64,000 nucleotides of DNA. Source: SZUA-22 sp963751695 (lineage in GTDB: Bacteria > Bacteroidota > Ignavibacteria > Ignavibacteriales > Melioribacteraceae). Position numbers and translations under genes: made by a program. Under the pieces are notes generated by a model, which was not told where the DNA came from, ran no database searches, and was given only the letters and a program-made list of their open reading frames with translations. Positions within the stretch are counted from its first letter, which is position 1. Each line of letters begins with the position of its first letter. The DNA lies in the NCBI GenBank assembly GCA_963751695.1, contig CAVVVP010000002.1, forward strand, positions 546,152 to 610,151. Direction: 5' to 3'. Below are positions 9,401 through 17,039 of the stretch, piece by piece.

Positions 9401-9769
9401 AATCCTCCAAAATTTTCTTCAAGAAAAATTGAATTAGAATAAAACGTTTTGTTCAAAATGATACTTTTTATGTACTATAATTCTACTCGACAAATTAAAT
9501 TAAATTGCTAATAATTACAATAACTTCCTTCAAATAAAAGCATTTTTGAACTTTTTCAAATTTCAAAAATTGATTTTAATTGCTTTTCAAGCGTTAGATT
9601 TTTCAGACACAAAGTCCATTTTAGTAAAGTTTGAAATTAAAAAATAAATAATAGGATTAAAAGGTAGAATATTATTATATTTTCTTTTGGAAAATATCAT
9701 AAAATTTGGCATTTTATTTTTAACAATTTTTCTGATCAATTTATTTACAATAATTCAAAAGGTGATCTT
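9401..9769. other. Divergent intergenic region between sdhC and the cytochrome island
   Basis: 369 bases of very AT-rich sequence with no open frame that looks coded. It must hold the promoters of both sdhCAB and the cytochrome set. The only clear signal is the AAAGGTGATCTTATG ribosome site of the next gene at 9759-9772. I see no -24/-12 motif here. Confidence 0.6.
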
Positions 9770-10336
9770 ATGAAAAAACTAATTGCAACCCCAATCTTTT
9801 TAATCATTACAACTTTTTTAACACTCTCAAATTTTTCAGTTACTATTGCTGGAGATTCTCCACAATTAGTAGGTGTTAAAACTTGCGGAATGTGTCACAA
9901 AAAAGATGCTGACGGTAATCAATTAAAAATTTGGCAAGAAAGCAAACATGCAAACGCATATAAAACATTACAATCTGAAGAGGCTGATAAAATAGCCAAA
10001 GATAAAGGTTTCAGCACAAAAGCAGTTGAAACAAAAGAATGTTTGGTTTGTCATGCAACCGGTTATGATGTGGATGCAGCTTTGAAAGCTAAAAATTTCA
10101 AAGTAGAAGAAGGTGTTCAGTGCGAGACTTGTCATGGTGCTGGCGGCGATTATAAAAAGAAAAGTATAATGCAAGATCATGCGAAAGCTGTGGCAGCAGG
10201 AATGTTTGAATATAAAGATCAGGCAGCAATTAAAGCACAGTGTGAAACTTGTCATAATGAAAAAAGCCCAACATTCAAAGCTTTTGATTTTGATGCAAGA
10301 TGGAAAGAAATAGCACACGAAATTCCAAAAAAATAA
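9770..10336 (+). CDS. Tetraheme c554-like cytochrome
   Basis: 188 residues with a Sec signal peptide (cleavage near IAG, residue 28) and four CXXCH sites: CGMCH, CLVCH, CETCH and CETCH. The order, with KIWQESKHANAYKTL between hemes 1 and 2 and EGVQCETCHGAGGDYKK at heme 3, is that of the cytochrome c554/c-prime domain family. It should be a periplasmic electron carrier. It is first of a four-gene plus-strand set ending at the terminator at 13776. The start has a near-perfect Shine-Dalgarno sequence. Confidence 0.9.
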   Translation: MKKLIATPIFLIITTFLTLSNFSVTIAGDSPQLVGVKTCGMCHKKDADGNQLKIWQESKHANAYKTLQSEEADKIAKDKGFSTKAVETKECLVCHATGYDVDAALKAKNFKVEEGVQCETCHGAGGDYKKKSIMQDHAKAVAAGMFEYKDQAAIKAQCETCHNEKSPTFKAFDFDARWKEIAHEIPKK

Positions 10337-10357
10337 CTTTAAATCATTAGGCTCAAA

Positions 10358-11623
10358 ATGAAAACAAAGTTTATTGTTCTAATTCTCTTATTTCTGCAGA
10401 CAATCATTTCTGCTCAGAATATTAATGGACGATTTTCTTCCTCATTGTATTCTTTCGAGCGTCATGATGTTGAAGAATCGTATCAATATCTCAGAACATT
10501 TCAATCATTGATGTTAAACGCCAATTATGGGAAATTCTCTATTAAAACAAGACTTAACTATGAAACCGATGTTTCCCAAAATTTGGTGAATGATCCGCGA
10601 TTAAGATTCTATAACTTGTATTTCGAAGGAAGAAATCTATTCGATCATTTAACCTTGCGACTTGGTAGAATCTCTTTATTCAACAATGTTTCTAGTGGAA
10701 CTTATGATGGCGGTGATATTAAATTCAAATACAACGGATTTAATCTTTATCTATTCTACGGTGGAAACGTTCCAGCATATCAGAAATTTGAGATAACCGA
10801 CGATTGGGAAAACAACTATATCCTAAATGGAAGATTAGACGTTACAGCTGTCACTAATTTTAGATTTTCACTAAGTTATGTTGATAAGAATTACACTTTT
10901 CAAGGATATGAGACAACTAGATTAGATGAGAATTATAACCCAATCGATTATTTGATCCAGAATCACTCAAATCAATACAAATTTGTTACTGGTGAGGTTT
11001 CCTATCGTCTACCAAAAACAGTAATTATTTTTACACGGTATGATTATGATCTAAACTTCAATACTACTTCCAGATTTGAATTGAATGGAAGATACGATCA
11101 AGTGGAAGACTGGGGATTTTCTCTATATTATAATTATCGTGCTCCAAAAATACGCTACAATTCTATCTTTGCTGTATTCGATTATGCAAATACTCACGAA
11201 ATTGAAGGAGGGGTTGACTATAAGATCAGTCCATATCTGACTATTCTTGGTAAATACGCAAACGTGACTTATAAAGATGACAATTCACAGCGATTTACAA
11301 TTGGCCTTAATTCAACTTTTGGAAGTATCAGCTACAGAAAAACTTTTGGATACGCTGGAGAACTTGATGCAATTTCAGTTTATACAGCTAGAAGCTTTCT
11401 GGAAGGATTCTTAACTCCATCAATAGGCTTTGGATATACAACGTATAAACTATCAGCAGATTCCCCCACAAATAATATTGTTTCTTTATTAGCTGGATGC
11501 AATGTTAGACCATGGAGTGTTTTATCATTTGATGTTCAAGGACAGTTTTTTAATAATAAAATATACGAAAACGACTATCGACTTCTGTTCAAACTTAATT
11601 ACTGGTTTAATGTGAATCTATAA
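10358..11623 (+). CDS. Outer-membrane beta-barrel protein in cytochrome cluster
   Basis: 421 residues. Signal peptide ends near ISAQ (residue 19). The rest alternates short polar turns with amphipathic strands rich in Tyr, Phe and Asn, and it ends in an aromatic strand (LLFKLNYWFNVNL), as outer-membrane barrels do. By strand count it could be a barrel of 16-20 strands. It sits between the 4-heme and 14-heme cytochromes, four bases before the latter. This order is what a porin-cytochrome conduit looks like, but the sequence does not name the family. A simple outer-membrane channel is the alternative. Confidence 0.75.
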   Translation: MKTKFIVLILLFLQTIISAQNINGRFSSSLYSFERHDVEESYQYLRTFQSLMLNANYGKFSIKTRLNYETDVSQNLVNDPRLRFYNLYFEGRNLFDHLTLRLGRISLFNNVSSGTYDGGDIKFKYNGFNLYLFYGGNVPAYQKFEITDDWENNYILNGRLDVTAVTNFRFSLSYVDKNYTFQGYETTRLDENYNPIDYLIQNHSNQYKFVTGEVSYRLPKTVIIFTRYDYDLNFNTTSRFELNGRYDQVEDWGFSLYYNYRAPKIRYNSIFAVFDYANTHEIEGGVDYKISPYLTILGKYANVTYKDDNSQRFTIGLNSTFGSISYRKTFGYAGELDAISVYTARSFLEGFLTPSIGFGYTTYKLSADSPTNNIVSLLAGCNVRPWSVLSFDVQGQFFNNKIYENDYRLLFKLNYWFNVNL

Positions 11624-11633
11624 AAGAGTGAAA

Positions 11634-12839
11634 ATGAAACCAAAATACTTTTACATATTTCTTTTGACTGCTTCAGCAATTTATTTATCTATTACTGCCT
11701 TTTCTTATAGAATGGATGCTGAAGAATCACAAAATAAAAGCATTATAAAATTTTCCCATCAACTGCACATTGAAATGGAAGTTGAATGTGAAATGTGTCA
11801 TGCTGAGGTTGCCGAAAGCACATCGTTAAGTGGAAAACTGCTTCCGTCAAAGGATGCTTGTGCTGACTGCCATGATGTTGAAGATGATGAAAATTGCGAA
11901 ATGTGTCACTACGAAGACGTTAACGAACCTCTACCTGAGACTAGGTCTGAGCTATATTTCAGCCATAAATCGCACATTGAAGATCAATCAATGGAATGTG
12001 CTTCATGTCATAAAGGCTTAGATCAAGTTGATTATGCTGCAGAATCTGAAACTGGTTCTCCTATGATGAGTGACTGTTTTCAGTGCCATGATAACAATTC
12101 TGGCGGTGTAATGGTTTGTGAATCGTGTCACGTTTCTACCGCTGATCTTCTTCCAGGTACTCATAAGCAAGTTAATTTCAACAAAGATCACAAATTTATG
12201 GTGTTAGAAGCTGATGCTGATTGCGCAATGTGCCACGACAATAACTTCTGCGAAGCTTGCCATGTCGGGACAATAATGATCGATGAAGCCAATACAGCTG
12301 ATAATTTTTATACTCCCTATTCTCCACATCGTTTAGTGGATAACGCAAACCAACAGCAGATAAGTCTTGTTCATGATTTGAATTACAGATATAATCACGG
12401 TGTTGATGCTCGTGGTAAAGAAACTGACTGTGCTACATGTCATCAAACAGAAACTTTCTGTGCTGAGTGTCATAATAGTGCAGGAACTGGAGATTTTGCT
12501 CTTGGCGGATTTGTCCCAACATCACATACTGAGCCTAATTTCACTACCATGGGAGTAGGCAGTGGAGGTGGAGTTCACGCAGAAATAGCCAGAAGAGATG
12601 TTGAAAGCTGTGCTGGATGTCATGATACACAAGGTGCTGATCCAAATTGTATTATGTGTCATGTTGATAATGATGGAATTAAAGGAACTAATCCAAAAAC
12701 TCATGCCCCAGGATATTTGAATAATGAGTATGGAGATTGGCACGGAGATTTTGGTGCTGTTTGTTATAACTGTCATACAGATGGTGGAGCATTATCACAA
12801 ACAAAGGGTCAAGGATTCTGTGGTTATTGCCACAACTAA
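11634..12839 (+). CDS. 14-heme c-type cytochrome
   Basis: About 401 residues with an N-terminal signal segment (to about residue 26) and fourteen CXXCH motifs spread over the whole protein, roughly one per 28 residues. Several are preceded by FSHxxH, the distal-ligand pattern of class III/c7-type cytochromes (FSHQLHIEMEVECEMCH, FSHKSHIEDQSMECASCH). This should be a periplasmic or outer-membrane electron wire. I chose the ATG at 11634 over the GTG at 11628 because of spacing to AAGAG. It follows the beta-barrel gene closely, so the two may work as a pair. Confidence 0.9.
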   Translation: MKPKYFYIFLLTASAIYLSITAFSYRMDAEESQNKSIIKFSHQLHIEMEVECEMCHAEVAESTSLSGKLLPSKDACADCHDVEDDENCEMCHYEDVNEPLPETRSELYFSHKSHIEDQSMECASCHKGLDQVDYAAESETGSPMMSDCFQCHDNNSGGVMVCESCHVSTADLLPGTHKQVNFNKDHKFMVLEADADCAMCHDNNFCEACHVGTIMIDEANTADNFYTPYSPHRLVDNANQQQISLVHDLNYRYNHGVDARGKETDCATCHQTETFCAECHNSAGTGDFALGGFVPTSHTEPNFTTMGVGSGGGVHAEIARRDVESCAGCHDTQGADPNCIMCHVDNDGIKGTNPKTHAPGYLNNEYGDWHGDFGAVCYNCHTDGGALSQTKGQGFCGYCHN

Positions 12840-12868
12840 TGTTGAAAGAATTAAATAATGGGTTTTCT

Positions 12869-13759
12869 ATGAAATTATATATTTCATTTATTCTAGCGGT
12901 TATCGGAATTTTATTTGTGCTTGGTTGTAGTGAGGTAAAAGAAGACATAACTCCACCGCCATATATTGGTGTTCATCCAGAAGGATTTGGGGATGCCTCT
13001 TCGCCAGAATTTCATAAGTTTGTTTTTATAAATAACGACTGGGGTATTAACCTTCGGAATTGTCAACAGTGCCACGCTGCTGATTATAGCGGAGGAACAA
13101 CAGGTCAAAGTTGCTTAACTTGTCATACTCAGACAGGTGGGCCGGAATCATGTAACACGTGTCATGGTGTGTTTGCTAATCCAAATTACATTGCGCCACC
13201 AAATGATCTTGAAGACAACTCAGACAAAAGTGCAAGAGGTGTCGGGGCGCATTATATACATGTCTACGGAAATCAGAAAAGTACAAATATTGGCTGTTTC
13301 GAGTGTCATCAGCAAACAACTGGGGATGATCTCTTCGTTCACGAACATGTTGGTCCCCCACCATCAAAAATGGAATTCGATAGTTTTACATATCCTGATA
13401 GCCTCGGTTTAACGCCAACGTGGAATGAAGATCTTACATGTTCAAATACATATTGTCATGGGGCATTTATTTTTAACAAGAGCGCATCCGATAACCAATG
13501 GGCATATACTGGAGAATCAATCGAAGGGAATATTTTCGCACCAACTTGGAATAGCACCTCAGAGACAGATGGTCAATGTGGAACTTGTCATGGTGAAATC
13601 GATGCTGGTGGAAACCTAATCACTCCTCTACCTAAAGGACATGCAGGGAATTATAAAAAGGAAGATTGTGCTAACTGTCATTCAGAAGTTGTTGACTCTG
13701 AGGGCAACATAATTGATCAGTTAAAACATATAAACAAAGAAATTAATATTGATTTTTAA
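12869..13759 (+). CDS. Heptaheme lipoprotein cytochrome with Geobacter-type CX4CH domain
   Basis: 296 residues from the ATG at 12869. This start gives a clean lipoprotein signal peptide with the lipobox LGC. It has six CXXCH sites (CQQCH, CLTCH, CNTCH, CFECH, CGTCH, CANCH) plus a CX4CH site, CSNTYCHG, about 45 residues before CGTCHG. That pair matches the CxxxxCH...CXXCH domain described from Geobacter secreted cytochromes. As a lipoprotein it could sit on the outer membrane and be the terminal member of the 9770-13759 set. Last gene before a strong terminator. Confidence 0.88.
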   Translation: MKLYISFILAVIGILFVLGCSEVKEDITPPPYIGVHPEGFGDASSPEFHKFVFINNDWGINLRNCQQCHAADYSGGTTGQSCLTCHTQTGGPESCNTCHGVFANPNYIAPPNDLEDNSDKSARGVGAHYIHVYGNQKSTNIGCFECHQQTTGDDLFVHEHVGPPPSKMEFDSFTYPDSLGLTPTWNEDLTCSNTYCHGAFIFNKSASDNQWAYTGESIEGNIFAPTWNSTSETDGQCGTCHGEIDAGGNLITPLPKGHAGNYKKEDCANCHSEVVDSEGNIIDQLKHINKEINIDF

Positions 13760-13775
13760 TGTTAGTTAGATTATT

Positions 13776-13808
13776 AAAAAGGCCGCTTTAAAAGCGGCTT
13801 TTTTGTTT
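13776..13808 (+). terminator. Rho-independent terminator
   Basis: Stem GCCGCTTT / AAAGCGGC with a two-base centre, followed by TTTTTTGTTTT. It closes the 9770-13759 cytochrome operon and separates it from the NapC-like gene. Confidence 0.9.
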
Positions 13809-13888
13809 TAAAGTACTTTTTTTAGTTTTTAATATTTAATCCATATTATTTATATTTATAAAACTCTTTTCACTTCTCAAGGTAAAAA

Positions 13889-15409
13889 ATGAAATTTAAA
13901 TTGCCCCTCACCACAAAGAATTGGTTGTCTTTAATAGGTGCAACAATCGCCGTAGTTTCTCTTTTTATGATAATTTTTCTTCTAACAGTTTCTATAGTAT
14001 TTGATCAAGGCGGTTCATATCTGGGTCTTGTAATATATATAATATTGCCAGCTTTTTTAATTTCTGGTCTAATCTTAATACCTATAGGTATGTTGAGGAG
14101 GAGAAAAAAACTTAAAGAATTGGGTGCAAGACAGTTTGTGGATAAGCCTCTTCCATTTATTGATCTTAATGATAAAAGACATAGAAATGCATTTGCTGTA
14201 TTTGTTTTTGGAACTTTAATATTTTTATTTATATCAGCGATTGGTAGCTATGAAGCATTTCACTATACAGAATCAGTCTCATTTTGCGGGGAGACTTGTC
14301 ACAATGTTATGATTCCAGAGTTTACTGCTTATCAAAATTCTCCCCACGCAAGAGTTAAATGTGTTGAGTGCCATGTCGGGGAAGGCGCTGATTGGTACAT
14401 GCGTTCAAAACTTTCTGGATTGAGGCAAGTTTATAAAACTTTAATTGGAGATGTCCCAAAACCAATCGCAACCCCTATTCATAATTTACGACCAGCTCGA
14501 GATATTTGTGAAAAATGCCATTGGCCCGAAAAATTCTACTATAGATCTATAAGAACTGAGAGATACTATTTACGTGATGAGGAAAATACAGAGTGGGATA
14601 TTAATTTTATAATAAAAGTTGGTGGAAAGTTCAATGTAACCGGTCTAGAAGAAGGAATTCATTGGCATATAAATCCTAATGTTAAGGTTGAATACGCTGC
14701 AACCGACTATCGACGTCAAAATATTCCTTGGGTTAGATTAACAAATAAACAAACTGGGCAAGTGGAAATATTTGAATCAGCCCACAATCCGCTTGAAGAT
14801 GGACAGTTAGATACGCTTGAAATCCGCACACTGGATTGTATTGACTGTCACAATAGACCTTCCCATGATTATAAACCCCCAGAAGTATTTATAAATGAAG
14901 CCATTACAGCTGGAGAGATATCTCAAGAATTACCTGAGATAAAAGCAATTGCTACTGAAGTATGTGCAGAGGAATATTCAACGACTGATTCTGCTCTTGC
15001 AGAAATTGAAATAAAAATTGAAGAATTCTATTCTGAAAACTATCCAGAAATCATTGAAGAGAACAATGAACTTCTGAATCGGGCAATTACTTCAATACAA
15101 AATCAATTTTCTAATAATATTTTCCCTGAGATGAAAGTAAGATGGGATCAATACCCAAGAAATATCGGGCATATAAAATCACCCGGCTGTTTTCGATGTC
15201 ATTCTGATGATCATGTATCTGATAGTGGACGATTACTTTCAAAGGATTGTAACCTTTGTCATCTTATAAATTCTCAGGGTCCCACTGAAAATTTACAAAA
15301 AGGTGCTTTGAATGAATCTCTTGTTTTCAATCATCCAGGCGATATGGTTGAAGAAGAGGATTGGCAAGATAATCTTTGTTCAGACTGCCATGAAGGCACA
15401 GGCCCTTAA
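13889..15409 (+). CDS. NapC/NirT-type membrane multiheme cytochrome
   Basis: 506 residues. Two membrane segments near residues 13-37 and 45-70, a basic loop (RRRKKLKE), and a third span near 108-126 precede the heme domain. Heme sites are CGETCH (CX3CH, in the first-heme position, followed by NVM), CVECH, CEKCH, CIDCH, CFRCH, CNLCH and CSDCH, seven in total. The stretch from TAYQNSPHARV to WYMRSKLSGLRQVY is typical of the NapC/NirT group, which takes electrons from menaquinol to periplasmic partners. It is longer than NapC/NrfH (about 200). The extra C-terminal hemes may let it feed the nearby periplasmic cytochromes directly. Confidence 0.88.
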   Translation: MKFKLPLTTKNWLSLIGATIAVVSLFMIIFLLTVSIVFDQGGSYLGLVIYIILPAFLISGLILIPIGMLRRRKKLKELGARQFVDKPLPFIDLNDKRHRNAFAVFVFGTLIFLFISAIGSYEAFHYTESVSFCGETCHNVMIPEFTAYQNSPHARVKCVECHVGEGADWYMRSKLSGLRQVYKTLIGDVPKPIATPIHNLRPARDICEKCHWPEKFYYRSIRTERYYLRDEENTEWDINFIIKVGGKFNVTGLEEGIHWHINPNVKVEYAATDYRRQNIPWVRLTNKQTGQVEIFESAHNPLEDGQLDTLEIRTLDCIDCHNRPSHDYKPPEVFINEAITAGEISQELPEIKAIATEVCAEEYSTTDSALAEIEIKIEEFYSENYPEIIEENNELLNRAITSIQNQFSNNIFPEMKVRWDQYPRNIGHIKSPGCFRCHSDDHVSDSGRLLSKDCNLCHLINSQGPTENLQKGALNESLVFNHPGDMVEEEDWQDNLCSDCHEGTGP

Positions 15410-15430
15410 CTTAAGATTGTATTAGAAAAT

Positions 15431-17038
15431 TTAGAACCTCTTTGTGAGGTTGAAATATACTCTACCATAACTAACCTTTTGCTCGAAGGTTCCTTCATAA
15501 GTTATGGCTGTCGATAGTTTTCTGACTATTCTTATGTTCAAATCAATACTAACAATTGTTTGTTCCAAATTGGGACTGCCGTTTAAGTATTCATAGTTTA
15601 TTTTTCTCAAACTTAAAGTTGTGAATAATACTCCAGAGAATAAATCCCCTGAATAGCTAAAACCAAGTATCTTTCCATTTAAATAAGACGTCGCCCAATT
15701 ATTGTAACTAGCACTCAAGGTACCATTTATAAATGGTAATTTGGAGTATGCAATATTACCCGAATAGTTCTGGGATGATTTATAATCCCCCGTTCTGGAT
15801 CTTGAACCATATGATAAATAGAAAAATAAATTGTTAATAGGTCTAATATTTGCACGAAAACTAAATCCTTGCCTAGTTGCAGCTTCATAAAGACTATCAG
15901 CGTAATTTTGATAAGTTTCGTAATAGACAACATTTTTTCTTGAATCATATGAGCCGGTAAGCCCTAATTCTTTAATCGGTTTATATTTAAGAGATGCGTA
16001 AATTCCTGTAAGACTGAAATCTGAAGTTGGTTGCCCATTCTCTTTTTTGAAAAGATCCACTTCTGTTGTAAAGAAGAAGTTCATTGGTCTGATAAAATTA
16101 CTACTGTGTTGAAAGTAAAGAAATCTTCGATCAGTTTTAAAGTCATTTGTTTGTTGAAAGATTGCAAGAGAGTTTTGCATCAATCCATAACCTGTCAAAC
16201 CCATGTGGGCAATATATCCCCCATACTCAAACAGATTAAAATTATAAGTGTAATTTATATAATCAGGTCGTGATCCTATTACAAAACCAGTTGTAAAATC
16301 GCTCAACTTCCCTTGAATTTGTAATCCATCAATTGCACCAATATTAGTTAGGTTTCTATTTATCTTCCTGCCTAATGTCAAATCCCATGAATTGCTGACT
16401 TGGTAATTTACAGCCAGAGAATAAATTTTTAGTGCATCACTAATATTATTCTTGATGTAATTCCACTCTGTCGATCTATAATTAAAGGAGATATATGAAT
16501 CGAACGAAAATCTTGAGGAATTAAAATTTTGAGATCTTGCTGAAAATGTATATCTCCAGCGAAAATAATCAACAGCCTTTGTAGAAGAGAAATTACCGTA
16601 AGAGGAAATTGAAACCCTTCCTTGTATATTATTACTCTTTGACTTTGAATTCGTTTTTTTTATATCAAAATTAAGCTGCTCCTCAACAATATTATCATTT
16701 AAAATGGGAACTAAAACTAATTCATATTCAGGTTTAACTTCTGTCGCAAAGGAATAAATAAGTTCACTACCAATTTTAATTTTTGTACTCAGCAAATTTT
16801 TACCCGCAACTGAGCTGGAAGAAAGATATTCAATTTTTACGGCAGGTATAAATTTGTTCGCTTGTTTTGAGTATAGAGTATCTCCAACATTAATTTGTTC
16901 TGTGTTTTCGAACTTAACGTATATGTTTTGAGACGATACGAAAGTTACTTCCCCCACCAATGTCTCCGTCAAAGTTTGAGCAAATGGAATTTTACCTAAA
17001 AGCAAAGTAATCAGTATGACTTTTAATAATATCTTCAT
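15431..17038 (-). CDS. Outer-membrane beta-barrel protein ending the 31-heme operon
   Basis: 535 residues. A signal peptide (to about residue 20, IPFAQ) is followed by a small beta domain (residues about 28-115, GEVTFVSSQNIYVKF... INVGDTLY) that looks like a periplasmic OB/SH3-type domain. From about 140 to the end there are repeated amphipathic strands finishing in VYFNLTKRF. The ATG lies one base before the 31-heme cytochrome stop, so the two are translationally coupled. The likely role is the outer-membrane channel that takes the multiheme cytochrome through the membrane, as MtrB/PioB-type barrels do. This is inferred from order, not from homology I can see. Confidence 0.75.
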   Translation of the reverse strand: MKILLKVILITLLLGKIPFAQTLTETLVGEVTFVSSQNIYVKFENTEQINVGDTLYSKQANKFIPAVKIEYLSSSSVAGKNLLSTKIKIGSELIYSFATEVKPEYELVLVPILNDNIVEEQLNFDIKKTNSKSKSNNIQGRVSISSYGNFSSTKAVDYFRWRYTFSARSQNFNSSRFSFDSYISFNYRSTEWNYIKNNISDALKIYSLAVNYQVSNSWDLTLGRKINRNLTNIGAIDGLQIQGKLSDFTTGFVIGSRPDYINYTYNFNLFEYGGYIAHMGLTGYGLMQNSLAIFQQTNDFKTDRRFLYFQHSSNFIRPMNFFFTTEVDLFKKENGQPTSDFSLTGIYASLKYKPIKELGLTGSYDSRKNVVYYETYQNYADSLYEAATRQGFSFRANIRPINNLFFYLSYGSRSRTGDYKSSQNYSGNIAYSKLPFINGTLSASYNNWATSYLNGKILGFSYSGDLFSGVLFTTLSLRKINYEYLNGSPNLEQTIVSIDLNIRIVRKLSTAITYEGTFEQKVSYGRVYFNLTKRF

Positions 17039-17039
17039 A

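Noticed and set aside
11628..11633. GTG start for the 14-heme cytochrome
   Set aside because: ATG two codons later has better spacing and gives the usual MKPK signal start.
15435..15451. AACCTC/GAGGTT hairpin as a terminator
   Set aside because: It lies within the last codons of the barrel gene and the following T run is poor.
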